This document shows, one piece after another, positions 40,468 to 49,169 of a stretch of DNA of 64,000 bases. Source of the DNA: Thermococcus thermotolerans (GTDB taxonomy: Archaea; Methanobacteriota_B; Thermococci; Thermococcales; Thermococcaceae); assembly GCF_024707485.1 (NCBI RefSeq), contig NZ_CP102602.1, positions 1,302,001 through 1,366,000 of the forward strand, in the 5' to 3' direction. The notes under the pieces are model-generated. The model was not told the origin of the DNA, did not search any database, and worked only from the letters and a program-made list of their open reading frames with translations. The stretch's first letter is position 1. The number at the start of each line of letters is the position of its first letter. Both the position numbers and the translations under genes were made by a program.

Positions 40468-42459
40468 ATGGACGAAAAACTGGAGAAGTTCATCTCTCAC
40501 CTAAAAATCCTAGTCGAGATGGAGCGTAGGGCCGAGATAGAGGCGATGAGGACAGAGATGAAAAGGCTCTCCGGCAGGGAGAGGGAGAAGGTAGGCAGGG
40601 CCGTTCTTGGGCTCAACGGAAAGGTCGTTGGGGAGGAGCTGGGCTACTTCCTGGTAAAATACGGGCGCGATAGAGAGATAAAGACGGAGATAAGCGTCGG
40701 CGATTTGGTAGTTGTCAGCAGGAGAGACCCGCTGAAGAGCGATCTGGTCGGAACGGTCGTCGAGAAGGGGAAGCGGTTCATAACGGTCGCCCTTGAAACC
40801 GTTCCCGAGTGGGCCCTGAAGGGCGTTAGGATAGACCTCTACGCCAACGATATAACCTTCAAGCGCTGGCTTGAGAACCTGGATGGCCTGAGGGAGAGCG
40901 GGAGGAAGGCGCTGGAGCTCTACCTGGGCCTTAGGGAGCCGGAAGGGAGTGAGCCCCTTGAGTTCACGCCCTTTGATAGAAGTTTGAACGCGAGCCAGAG
41001 GAGGGCAATAGCGAGAGCCCTCGGAAGCCCGGACTTCTTCCTCATCCACGGGCCGTTCGGGACGGGCAAGACGAGAACCTTGGCCGAGCTGATAAAGCAG
41101 GAAGTGGCGAGGGGCAACAGGGTCTTAGCGACAGCGGAAAGCAACGTTGCCGTTGACAACCTCGTGGAGAGGCTGGTTGACTCGGGGATTAAAGTTGTCC
41201 GCGTCGGTCATCCGAGCAGGGTCTCAAGGAGCCTCCACGAGACGACATTGGCTTACCTTATAACCCAGCACGAGCTCTACGGCGAGCTGAGGGAGCTTAG
41301 AGTCATAGGCCAGAACCTCAAGGAGAAGCGCGACACCTTCACCAAGCCTTCGCCGAAGTACAGGCGCGGGCTGAGCGACAGGGAGATACTCAGGCTGGCC
41401 TCGAAGGGCATCGGAACAAGGGGCGTTCCGGCGAGGCTGATCCGGGAGATGGCGGAATGGCTGAAGATTAACCAGCAGGTTCAAAAAACGTTCGACGATG
41501 CCAGAAAACTTGAGGAGAGAATCGCGAGGGAAATCATCCGCGATGCCGATGTTGTTCTCACAACGAACGCCTCTGCCGGCCTCGATGTCGTCGACTACAG
41601 CTCCTACGATGTTGCGATAATAGACGAAGCGACGCAGGCGACGATTCCAAGCGTTTTGATACCAATAAACAGGGCGAGGCGTTTCGTCTTGGCCGGCGAC
41701 CACAAGCAGCTGCCCCCGACGATACTCAGCGAGAAGGCCAAGGAGTTGAGTAAGACGCTCTTCGAGGGTCTGATTGAGCGCTATCCCTGGAAGAGCGAGA
41801 TGCTCACCGTCCAGTACAGGATGAACGAAAGGCTCATGGAGTTCCCGAGCAGGGAGTTCTACGGCGGAAGGGTTGTGGCAGATGAGAGAGTGAAAAACAT
41901 AACGCTGGCCGATTTGGGCGTTAAGGGTCCCGCGCTCGGCGATTCCTGGGGCGAAGTTCTGAGGCCGGATAACGTCTTGGTCTTCGTGGACACCTCTGGA
42001 AGGGAAGACCGCTTCGAGAGGCAGCGCTATGGGAGCGAGAGCAGGGAGAACCCGCTTGAGGCGAGGCTGGTTAAGGAAACAGTTGAGAGACTTCTGGAGC
42101 TCGGTCTCAATCCGGAGTGGATTGGAGTGATTACCCCCTACGACGACCAGCGCGACCTGATACGCTCGCTCCTGCCGGAGGAGGTCGAGGTGAAGACTGT
42201 AGACGGCTACCAGGGCAGGGAGAAGGAAGTTATAGTTCTCTCCTTCGTCCGCTCCAACCGGAAAGGCGAGCTTGGTTTCTTAAAGGATTTGAGGCGCTTG
42301 AACGTCTCGCTGACGAGGGCGAAGAGAAAACTGATTTTGATAGGTGATTCCTCGACTTTAAGTGTTCACCCAACGTACAAGCGGTTGGTGGAGTTCGTTG
42401 GAGAGCGGGGGACTGTGGTCGATATTGCCACGTTGGGGGAATCTAAGGAGAAAGGTTAA
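40468..42459 (+). CDS. SF1 helicase of the IGHMBP2/UPF1-like group
   Basis: This is a 663-residue helicase. Motif [11 protein letters not shown] (about 196-205), motif Ia [13 protein letters not shown], motif II DEATQAT, motif [12 protein letters not shown], motif [10 protein letters not shown] and motif [13 protein letters not shown] are all present. An N-terminal beta-barrel ([20 protein letters not shown]) is typical of IGHMBP2-like SF1B enzymes with 5'-3' polarity. A role in DNA or RNA unwinding and repair is expected; substrate choice cannot be read from sequence. Confidence 0.88.
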   Translation: MDEKLEKFISHLKILVEMERRAEIEAMRTEMKRLSGREREKVGRAVLGLNGKVVGEELGYFLVKYGRDREIKTEISVGDLVVVSRRDPLKSDLVGTVVEKGKRFITVALETVPEWALKGVRIDLYANDITFKRWLENLDGLRESGRKALELYLGLREPEGSEPLEFTPFDRSLNASQRRAIARALGSPDFFLIHGPFGTGKTRTLAELIKQEVARGNRVLATAESNVAVDNLVERLVDSGIKVVRVGHPSRVSRSLHETTLAYLITQHELYGELRELRVIGQNLKEKRDTFTKPSPKYRRGLSDREILRLASKGIGTRGVPARLIREMAEWLKINQQVQKTFDDARKLEERIAREIIRDADVVLTTNASAGLDVVDYSSYDVAIIDEATQATIPSVLIPINRARRFVLAGDHKQLPPTILSEKAKELSKTLFEGLIERYPWKSEMLTVQYRMNERLMEFPSREFYGGRVVADERVKNITLADLGVKGPALGDSWGEVLRPDNVLVFVDTSGREDRFERQRYGSESRENPLEARLVKETVERLLELGLNPEWIGVITPYDDQRDLIRSLLPEEVEVKTVDGYQGREKEVIVLSFVRSNRKGELGFLKDLRRLNVSLTRAKRKLILIGDSSTLSVHPTYKRLVEFVGERGTVVDIATLGESKEKG

Positions 42460-42496
42460 AATCCTCCAAAAACAAAAAGTCCTAACAGGTGTTGAG

Positions 42497-42718
42497 ATGG
42501 GCAAAATCATAACTCTTTCCGTTCCTGACTGGGTCGATGAGAAGAGGTTCAAGGAGGCCTTTATGAGGGCACTGATGGAGAGTACCCCCGAGAGACTAAG
42601 CGTAGAGGAACTCAGAAAGTTACTCGGAATTGAAGAGACCGAAGACGAAATTGAAGTTCCCAAAGAGGTTGAGAACGTAAGGAAAAAGGACAAGGAGCGG
42701 ATTAAATGGCTGTCATAG
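42497..42718 (+). CDS. VapB-like antitoxin
   Basis: This is a 73-residue protein (MGKIITLSVPDWVDEKRFKE) with an N-terminal strand and helix of ribbon-helix-helix type and a very charged tail (EIEVPKEVENVRKKDKERIK). AGGTG lies 5 bp before ATG 42497; the longer frame from 42362 lies within the helicase gene. It overlaps the PIN toxin start by 13 bp. Likely binds and neutralises that toxin. Confidence 0.75.
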   Translation: MGKIITLSVPDWVDEKRFKEAFMRALMESTPERLSVEELRKLLGIEETEDEIEVPKEVENVRKKDKERIKWLS

Positions 42719-43038
42719 ACACAAACGTTGCCATAGAACGTCTCAGGAAGGGAGAGGAAATAGAGGAGAGCATAACTGGAGTTACCTTCGTGGAGTTTCC
42801 AAGAATTGTGAGATATTCCCGTTTCAAAGGGGATGTCCTGTTTCCAACTCTTGACGACTATCTTCTCGCTCATGAGATCCAAGAGAAACTCCTTAAAAAT
42901 GGCAATCCGAGGGGATTTGCAGATTTACTCATAGCAGCAATCTGCATCAACCGGGGAGAGGAGTTAATAACATATGACTCTGATTTCGTGGAGATAGCCA
43001 AGATCTCCTCTCTAAGGCTGATTCTCCTTGAACGTTAA
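42706..43038 (+). CDS. VapC-like PIN toxin
   Basis: This is a 110-residue PIN protein: VIDTNVAIERL (first Asp), VTFVEFPRI, NPRGFADLLIAAICI and ELITYDSDFVEIAK supply the acidic site. It is short for the family but holds all the key residues. Translation is coupled to the upstream antitoxin by overlap. Predicted RNase; target unknown. Confidence 0.82.
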   Translation: MAVIDTNVAIERLRKGEEIEESITGVTFVEFPRIVRYSRFKGDVLFPTLDDYLLAHEIQEKLLKNGNPRGFADLLIAAICINRGEELITYDSDFVEIAKISSLRLILLER

Positions 43039-43068
43039 GCCTTTAAACTCCATCCACAACCCAAAATC

Positions 43069-43665
43069 ATGTTCCTCTACACCAAGAACTTCGACGAGCA
43101 GAAGGCTAAAGCTATGGAGAGCCTTCGGAAGGCGCTGGCCGAGAATAAAGTGGACGAGGACATAGTTTCGCTGCTTGAAAAAATAAACGCGCTGGAGAAC
43201 TACTTTACCACCTCCTCCTGCTCCGGCAGGATTTCGGTCATGGAGATGCCCCACTTCGGGGACAAGGTCAATTCCGTCTGGCTCGGCAAGTGGCACAGAA
43301 CCGTCAAAGTCGAGGAGGTGCTTGAGGCCATCGGGAGGCACGAGAAGGGCCAGCTCTGGTTTCTGGTCAGAAGTCCTATCCTACATGTCGGCGCGAGGAC
43401 GATGGAGGACGCGGTTAAACTTCTTAACCTGGCGATAGGCCTCGGCTTCAAATACTCCAACATAAAGAGCGTCAGCCATAAGAAGCTCCTCGTTGAGATA
43501 CGCTCCACCGAGAGGATGGACGTTCCGCTCGGAGCGGACGGGGAACTCTGGGTGAGCGAGGAATACATCAAAAGAATCGTGGGCATAGCGAACGACCAGC
43601 TGAGGAGGTTTAAAGGGAAGCTGAGGAGACTGGAAGGAGAGATTGGAAAGCTCGAATTGAAGTAG
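43069..43665 (+). CDS. taw3: tRNA-Phe wyosine methyltransferase Taw3
   Basis: This is a 198-residue member of the TYW3 family, which methylates N4 of 7-aminocarboxypropyl-demethylwyosine at position 37 of tRNA-Phe. TTSSCSGRISVMEMP is the family signature, followed by WFLVRSPILHVGARTM and the C-terminal KSVSHKKLLVEIRSTERMDVP. The start at 43069 lies 30 bp after the toxin gene. A standard cytosolic tRNA-modifying enzyme. Confidence 0.9.
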   Translation: MFLYTKNFDEQKAKAMESLRKALAENKVDEDIVSLLEKINALENYFTTSSCSGRISVMEMPHFGDKVNSVWLGKWHRTVKVEEVLEAIGRHEKGQLWFLVRSPILHVGARTMEDAVKLLNLAIGLGFKYSNIKSVSHKKLLVEIRSTERMDVPLGADGELWVSEEYIKRIVGIANDQLRRFKGKLRRLEGEIGKLELK

Positions 43666-43975
43666 GAGAACACAGCAATTAGAAACAAAATGTCCATCAT
43701 TAGTACCCTACTTTCGCAAATAATGTTATGATAATCATACTACGGCCGAATCAGATATAATTTATAAAGTCAAAGCTTTCACCCCAGCTGAAATATCTAC
43801 GGAAGTTCCCACTATAAAATCTAAAAACCCTCAAATGCATTATGAAGAAAATGCGATTCCACATTATCAGCGAGTGAAAACGTGTCCTTAATACAAAATA
43901 ATTAAGGAAAGCCCATCAAAATCATATTGTCCAGTGTATATAATTTCAATGGACTCACTTGTGACTCCTTTAATG
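43666..43975. other. AT-rich intergenic segment
   Basis: No gene is supported. The plus strand has a good TATA-like AATTTATAAAG (about 43759-43769) without an obvious start behind it, and a hairpin CCTTAAT/ATTAAGG at about 43884-43905. The GC fall matches the archaeocin-like region that follows. Confidence 0.4.
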
Positions 43976-44245
43976 CTATACCCCTCCCTTTAGAGTTGTC
44001 CACACGCCCAGAATTCCAGTTATGAGTAACCACACTACGGCAATATCTTCTAAAGAACTATTTTCGTATCCCTTGCTTTCACGAAGAAGAATCATTGTTC
44101 CAATGAGAAGATATAAGAAAACCGAGTTTATAAACCACAGCTTCCAGTTCTTTTCTGCATTGTCTCTTCCTGAAAGGACCATCAACAATGCCGTGATAAG
44201 TAAAACCATACCCACAACTGTTATCAAGAGTTTTATCTCGATCAT
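43976..44245 (-). CDS. Small membrane protein of the archaeocin-like locus
   Basis: This is an 89-residue protein (MIEIKLLITVVGMVLLITAL) with three hydrophobic segments near 4-24, 36-52 and 66-84. ATG 44245 follows GGAGGGGTG by 4 bp. It lies just after the decayed precursor gene and is AT-rich. Small three-helix membrane proteins next to bacteriocin-type genes often give self-protection, so an immunity role is a reasonable guess, no more. Confidence 0.55.
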   Translation of the reverse strand: MIEIKLLITVVGMVLLITALLMVLSGRDNAEKNWKLWFINSVFLYLLIGTMILLRESKGYENSSLEDIAVVWLLITGILGVWTTLKGGV

Positions 44246-44291
44246 ACTACACCCCTCCAGCAGTTTATCATTTGTGAATAAATTTTTAAAG

Positions 44292-44989
44292 TTATGAATA
44301 TATTCCACACTTAGTAACTAAAATCACAGTATAGCAAACTTTCCAATATCCACACATCCCTTCCAAAGCTACCGTTGTTAAAAGCGCCGTCCCAATGCAA
44401 CCAACAAATGCAGTAATTGACGATGCAGCACACGCCGCGATCATGACCATTAACGAACCTGCAACTGTTGCATATATCTTCCAAAGAGGTTCTTGAGGAT
44501 TTCCACAGTATATCTTTAGATAGCCAATTCCCACAGGAGTTCCTATTACAAAATATTCCCCATCTGCCACTGTCGCCATGCCTGCTGCTTTTTCCTGGTT
44601 GTACTCAGGTAGTTTAAGCCTCACTAAGTGAGAGAGGTGCCTCAGCTCATAAGCACTCCTGCCCCAAATCCAGCTCGTCTCGTCACCCCTGCGAAGCTTC
44701 ATAAGAATCTTGTTCAGAGTCCAGTAGTAATCTGAAAGCGTGAGATTACCAAGTACCAGTACAGTATCCCAACAGGAACTGCCCTGTTCTTATCATCAGG
44801 AGCGATGTTCATTCCAGTAACAAAAGCTGTGTACTTTCCAGTCTTTGGGTCAGTTAAGATTTTAGTGATTAGCGTAAAATTATACTGACTCCTCTCGGCT
44901 CTATAAACAAGGTTGTATATGGTGTAGTTAAAGGTGGCATTGTAAGCAGTAACCTTGACGAACAACAGCTGTTCATGCTTCCCTGTCAT
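44292..44989 (-). pseudogene. Decayed second archaeocin-like precursor
   Basis: Two frames, 44989-44714 and 44702-44292, align end to end with residues about 100-250 of the intact precursor at 46008-47045 (TGKHEQLLF, NIAPDDKNRAVPVG, then MKLRRGDETSWIWGRSAYEL and RLKLPEYNQEKA). A single missing G in the run after PVG (near 44779) causes the frameshift; adding one base restores DTVLVLGNLTLSDYYWTLNK. The signal and first 100 residues are gone, with a stop just upstream. After NQEKA the tail differs from the intact copy: hydrophobic, with six cysteines (CGNPQEPLW, MIAACAASSITAFVGC, GMCGYWKVC, KCGIYS). Confidence 0.7.
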
Positions 44990-45033
44990 GTTGTGAAGTC
45001 AGAGAGAACAGAAGTTCACCCTTAGCAATATTA

Positions 45034-46011
45034 TTAGTCATCAAGTTTTATCCCATGGGCCTTCACCCTCAACCACCCGATTAGCGTCCCAAAGGGGAGG
45101 AAAACCGCTGTAAACAGATACAGGAGCCTGAACACCGTTAGAAGGGACTCACGTATAAAGAGGACACTGTAATTTCCCGTGACTGCCATCAAAGCCATCA
45201 TCGCTCCAAATCCATAAAAGATGCCATAAAATAACCTCCAAGCCCCGCCTTCGGCATATTTCTTTTCCAGCAAGCCCGTTTCCACAAGTTTTCGGGTTAT
45301 CTTGTAGTCTTTTTCAGACGCAACCGCGAAAAGTGCTCCAATTAGCCCGCTTATGGCCAGATTATCAATTACGAAGAGGTAAAGCCCCAAAGTTATGGCC
45401 ACAAAATCCACAACGGCCCGGATTTTGAGTATCCTGTCGGATATTACGTACTTGTGGGCCATCATAGAATAGTACCAGCCGGCTATAACAGAAACGTAGA
45501 GCGCCATCGAGACGCTCTTTTCTAGGCTCACCCCTGAGAAGTAGGCAATGATAAACACGAGAAGGAACGCTGAAAGCTCGTTTATGAAGTTTCTCCAGGA
45601 ATAGACGACTTTTTCTGGTGTCTCCTTATCCCTGCCGTGTAGTGTAACTATGAACAGCGCAAAGGCACCAATTATGAACAGAATGGTAAGCCCTTTAATG
45701 AGAAAAACGAAAGAACCATCTTGTTTTGCAGACATCAGGTAGATAAGCCCAAATAGTAGCACCCCGAACCCAAACAAAATCAGAAAAAAGAGTATGAGCC
45801 AGATACCCGAAGATCCTAAAAAATGATAGTCTCTCCAGTGTTTATCTAGTCTTTCCCAGAAAATGTGCACAGATGTGTAGAGAATTGACAAGACGACTGC
45901 GAATAATAAGCTTTCTGCCCACGAAAGCGATAGAGCATAGTAGAAAAGAACTGCTAGGAAAACTGTCCCAATAAAAAAGTTTAGAAGGAGAAAATTTTTC
46001 CGTCCCTTCAT
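45034..46011 (-). CDS. Polytopic membrane protein of the archaeocin-like locus
   Basis: This is a 325-residue protein with about ten transmembrane segments and short loops, and no nucleotide-binding motif. ATG 46011 (MKGRKNFLLL) overlaps the precursor stop as ATGA, with GAGGTGG upstream in the precursor end, so the two are made together. Export, processing or immunity for the cysteine-rich product would fit the context. No family is recognised with confidence. Confidence 0.65.
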   Translation of the reverse strand: MKGRKNFLLLNFFIGTVFLAVLFYYALSLSWAESLLFAVVLSILYTSVHIFWERLDKHWRDYHFLGSSGIWLILFFLILFGFGVLLFGLIYLMSAKQDGSFVFLIKGLTILFIIGAFALFIVTLHGRDKETPEKVVYSWRNFINELSAFLLVFIIAYFSGVSLEKSVSMALYVSVIAGWYYSMMAHKYVISDRILKIRAVVDFVAITLGLYLFVIDNLAISGLIGALFAVASEKDYKITRKLVETGLLEKKYAEGGAWRLFYGIFYGFGAMMALMAVTGNYSVLFIRESLLTVFRLLYLFTAVFLPFGTLIGWLRVKAHGIKLDD

Positions 46012-47045
46012 CCACATACCACCTCACAAGCCCCAGTACAAGCTGGAGCACACGCATATTCTTCACAGAAAAATGAAAATGGCCCAAGTTTTGTACATGC
46101 AGCTGAGCAAAGTCCTGCACAGAATCCACCACATCCTACAGAACAGAGATCAGTAGTTCCTGTACAAGCAACACTACAGCCAAAACCACAAGCACCTCCC
46201 CACAAGATCGAGCAGGTTATGCCACAGAGAGGATTTTCTGCAACAATTCCACATAATAAGAAACAGAAAGGGGTTGTAGATAACGAACATATGAGCCCAC
46301 AACTTGATGTACATGCATCATCTGTTATTATTGTCAGCCCTATTGCTTTTTCCTGATTGTACTCAGGTAGTTTAAGCCTCACTAAGTGGGAGAGGTGCCT
46401 CAACTCGTAAGCACTCCTGCCCCAAATCCAGTTTGTCTCATCGCCCCTGCGGAGCTTCATGAGAACCTTGTTAAGAGTCCAGTAGTACTCAGAAAGCGTA
46501 AGGTTATCCTTAGTGACAATCGTGTCCCCAACGGGAACGACTCTGTTTTCGTCATTGGGAGCAATGTTCATTGTGGTGAGGTATATCCAGTAACCACCAT
46601 GGATTTTATCTGTAAGAATCTTCGTGACTAACGTGAAGTTGTACTGACTCCTCTCAGCCTTGTAAACGAGGGCATACATGGTGTAATTAAAAGTCTCGTT
46701 GTAGATCGTTATCCCAAAGAAAAGCAACTGCTCGTGCTTTTCCGTCATGTTGTAAAGCGTAACCACTGAAACGTTAAAGTTTGCAGTTAAGTTCGAAGCG
46801 CAGGAACTGGCGTTCTGGCAAGCGCAGGGAGAATGCGTTAAATTAGTGAGGTTTAATGTTGCATTCACCCAAGTAACGTTCATCTCAAGCTTACCCTTCT
46901 CATCATACCAAGCAACGACTGCCCTCCTAAAGGTTACGCTGGCGTTGTTGGTGCTCATCGCCATGGCCTGGGGAGCCGCTATCAACTGCAGGCTCAACAC
47001 CATGAAGACCAGCACAAGACTAAACCCAACCTTTCCCCACTTCAT
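46008..47045 (-). CDS. Secreted precursor with 20-cysteine C-terminal domain (halocin C8-like architecture)
   Basis: This is a 345-residue protein. A Sec-type signal (GFSLVLVFMVLSLQLIAA, then PQAMA) is followed by an extracellular domain of about 215 residues with many NxT/S sites. The last about 100 residues hold 20 cysteines mostly spaced C-x3-C (CTSSCGLIC, CGFGCSVAC, CSVGCGGFCAGLC, CAPACTGACEVVC). A long prodomain and a compact Cys-rich tail resemble halocin C8, where the N-terminal part is the immunity protein. A decayed paralogue nearby keeps the prodomain but has another tail, as toxin families do. ATG 47045 follows CAGGTGAT. A structural surface protein is the main alternative. Confidence 0.65.
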   Translation of the reverse strand: MKWGKVGFSLVLVFMVLSLQLIAAPQAMAMSTNNASVTFRRAVVAWYDEKGKLEMNVTWVNATLNLTNLTHSPCACQNASSCASNLTANFNVSVVTLYNMTEKHEQLLFFGITIYNETFNYTMYALVYKAERSQYNFTLVTKILTDKIHGGYWIYLTTMNIAPNDENRVVPVGDTIVTKDNLTLSEYYWTLNKVLMKLRRGDETNWIWGRSAYELRHLSHLVRLKLPEYNQEKAIGLTIITDDACTSSCGLICSLSTTPFCFLLCGIVAENPLCGITCSILWGGACGFGCSVACTGTTDLCSVGCGGFCAGLCSAACTKLGPFSFFCEEYACAPACTGACEVVCG

Positions 47046-47307
47046 AACCATCACCTGACCAGGTGTCGGAGAGAGCAGACAATCGCCATATATAAATTTT
47101 TCTTTTTACAAGTTGGATTGAATAACGTTTTTTTTTCGTTGCAATTTACAATTTTCAACCGTATCAAAAAGACGAGAATAAACCGAAAGAAGGGTGAGTA
47201 AAGGAGTGGACAAAAGAATACAAGTAATCAATGATAACAACTTTTGGGCTTTCACAGATAATTTTTGTGATTCAACCCACAAAAAATTAGCACGGCGTCT
47301 ATCACTA

Positions 47308-47541
47308 TCATTTTCTATCCTCCGCAATAAGCTTGGAGGGGCTTTTGAACTTTGGCAGGCTCTTGCTGAGCTCCTCAAGCTTTCTAAGAAACTCCTGGGT
47401 TATCACCTTCTCCTTGACGGCCAGCACTACCCACTCATTATCGCGGAGAGGGGGCTTTTTGAGGGGCTTAAATACGCCGTTCTCATAGATGGCCTCAATT
47501 TCTCCATCTCTTTCATCAATAAATGTCTTGGTGTTCGACAT
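47308..47541 (-). CDS. Orphan DUF104-type antitoxin
   Basis: This is a 77-residue protein with IEAIYENGVFKPLKKPPLRD, the same beta-barrel core as the antitoxin at 9924-10133. No PIN gene follows it; the 200 bp downstream hold none. ATG 47541 follows GAGGGGTGA by 8 bp; a GTG at 47553 is the alternative start. It begins inside the reach of the ABC permease gene end, so it shares that transcript. It may be a leftover of a lost TA pair or act in trans. Confidence 0.7.
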   Translation of the reverse strand: MSNTKTFIDERDGEIEAIYENGVFKPLKKPPLRDNEWVVLAVKEKVITQEFLRKLEELSKSLPKFKSPSKLIAEDRK

Positions 47542-47549
47542 ATAGAAGC

Positions 47550-48233
47550 TCACCCCTCAAGCCCCGCGAACCTGAGGAGGAAGGCCACGCCCAGGAGGCC
47601 CCAGAGGGCCGCCACAGTAGCCGAAAGGCCGTCCCCGCTCCCCGAGATTAACCGTGAGGCGCTCACCGTCGGGAGGAAAACGAGAACTCTGACAAGCGTC
47701 TCGGGCAGAACGCTCGGGGGATAGTAGACCGGCGGGAACACCGTGAGGCCGGTCACGAGTATGTTCGAGAGCCGCATCGTTCTAACCGGCTCCTTCATCC
47801 TCACGCCGAGGAGGAAGCCTATCCCCGCACCCCACAGCCAGAGAGATATTATCCCGAGAACCATTCCGGGGAGTGCCCGGACTCCAAGGCGCGAGAGGAG
47901 AAGAACCGTGAGGAGAAGGACGTAGGGCAGAGCCGGGACACTCATCCCTATGGAAATTCCAAGAGCCTTCTTCCAGCCGCTTCCCGGGAGGGACATGAGG
48001 ATGTCGTAGAACCTTGAACGCGTCTTCATTCCGACCAGCTCTATCGCCAAATCCGCTACCCCGACCCCGACTATGAAGCTGACGACCGCTCCAGCCAAAG
48101 CAGTGTTCAAAAACCTACCCCCGCTCACGACGTAGACTATGAAGATGAAGGAGAGCGGCTGGATTGCGAAGCTGATGAGGGAGAACCTCCCCCCGGTCAG
48201 TGCCCTTGCGTAGTACTCAATCAGCGCCATCAT
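47550..48233 (-). CDS. ABC-2 type permease
   Basis: This is a 227-residue membrane protein with six hydrophobic segments, typical of ABC-2 exporters. ATG 48233 follows GGTGGT by 4 bp and lies inside the end of the ATPase gene, so the two are coupled. Substrate unknown; such pairs export drugs, lipids or peptides. The archaeocin-like locus lies 0.5 kb downstream, and a link to it is possible but unsupported. Confidence 0.82.
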   Translation of the reverse strand: MMALIEYYARALTGGRFSLISFAIQPLSFIFIVYVVSGGRFLNTALAGAVVSFIVGVGVADLAIELVGMKTRSRFYDILMSLPGSGWKKALGISIGMSVPALPYVLLLTVLLLSRLGVRALPGMVLGIISLWLWGAGIGFLLGVRMKEPVRTMRLSNILVTGLTVFPPVYYPPSVLPETLVRVLVFLPTVSASRLISGSGDGLSATVAALWGLLGVAFLLRFAGLEG

Positions 48234-49098
48234 CGAGACCACCCGCGAGGAAAACGTCCTCTATCGTCAGGCTCTCCCTCTTGAAGGGCACGCCGGCCTT
48301 TTCAAGGGCCTCAACGGCTTCTCTCTCCTCAGCTTTCGAGCGGGTGTAGATGTAGGTATTCCTGCCGGCCTTTTTGACGAGAAAGCCCTCAAGGGTGACA
48401 TCCTCGAAGGCAACGACCTTTGAATGGAGCCCCCTTAGGTACTCTCCAGCTATATTCTCAGGTCTCCCAAATGCTCTCACTCTACCGTCCTTCAGGAGGA
48501 GAACGCGGTCGCAGACGCTCGATATCTCGTTGAGGTAGTGGCTGGTGAGGACTATCGTTGATTCTTCCGCCTTTTCCCGGAGAACCCCCCACAGCTTCAG
48601 CCTGTTCTCGACGTCCAGGCCAACGGTGGGCTCGTCGAGGAAGTAGAGCTTGGCATCGGCTGAGAGAACCATGGCCAGCAGGGCCCTCCTGACCATTCCC
48701 CCGGAGAGCGTGGACATGGGCTCGTCCGCGTAGTCTATTCCGAAGAGCTTCATGGCATCGTCCGCAACTCTTCTGGCTTCCTCCCTCCCGAGCCCCCTCA
48801 TCCGGAGGTAGTGGTAGACGTAGTCCCTAGGGGTGAGCGTGTAGAAGTGGGCCTTAACGTCCTGGGGGAGGAGCGCGAAGAGGCCCTTTGCCTCGCAGGG
48901 CTTCTTACCAAAAATCCCCACTTCACCGGAGTCGGGCTTCAGGAGACAGCTCAGAATCCTTATAAGCGTCGTCTTTCCCGCTCCATTCGGCCCGATTATT
49001 CCGACTATCTCGCCCTCCTGCACGGTGAAGGAAACGTCGCTGAGGGCTTTCTTTGAGCCGTACCATTTGGAGAGGCCCATTACTTCAATGGAGGACAT
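48217..49098 (-). CDS. ABC transporter ATP-binding protein
   Basis: This is a 293-residue ATPase: Walker A GPNGAGKTT (about 36-44), Q-loop LLPQDVKAHF, signature LSGGMVRRAL, Walker B LYFLDEPTVGLD and the H-loop TSHYLNE. The C-terminal extension of about 80 residues is like those of drug-export ABC proteins (DrrA/NatA type). It drives the permease that overlaps its 3' end. Confidence 0.9.
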   Translation of the reverse strand: MSSIEVMGLSKWYGSKKALSDVSFTVQEGEIVGIIGPNGAGKTTLIRILSCLLKPDSGEVGIFGKKPCEAKGLFALLPQDVKAHFYTLTPRDYVYHYLRMRGLGREEARRVADDAMKLFGIDYADEPMSTLSGGMVRRALLAMVLSADAKLYFLDEPTVGLDVENRLKLWGVLREKAEESTIVLTSHYLNEISSVCDRVLLLKDGRVRAFGRPENIAGEYLRGLHSKVVAFEDVTLEGFLVKKAGRNTYIYTRSKAEEREAVEALEKAGVPFKRESLTIEDVFLAGGLDDGAD

Positions 49099-49169
49099 AC
49101 AAGAAAAGTTCCCGTTGGACTAAAAATGCTTTTCGGAGGTGTTGAAAGGAAAGAAGAAGTTAAAGGCCT

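Noticed and set aside
43730-43885. Plus-strand open stretch near a TATA box in the gap after taw3
   Set aside because: Although the residues look partly protein-like, there is no start codon with a ribosome site at its head.
47106-47378. Minus-strand 90-codon frame after the orphan antitoxin, considered as a missing PIN toxin
   Set aside because: None of the PIN acidic residues or strands is present; it is Ser/Leu-rich AT-biased sequence.
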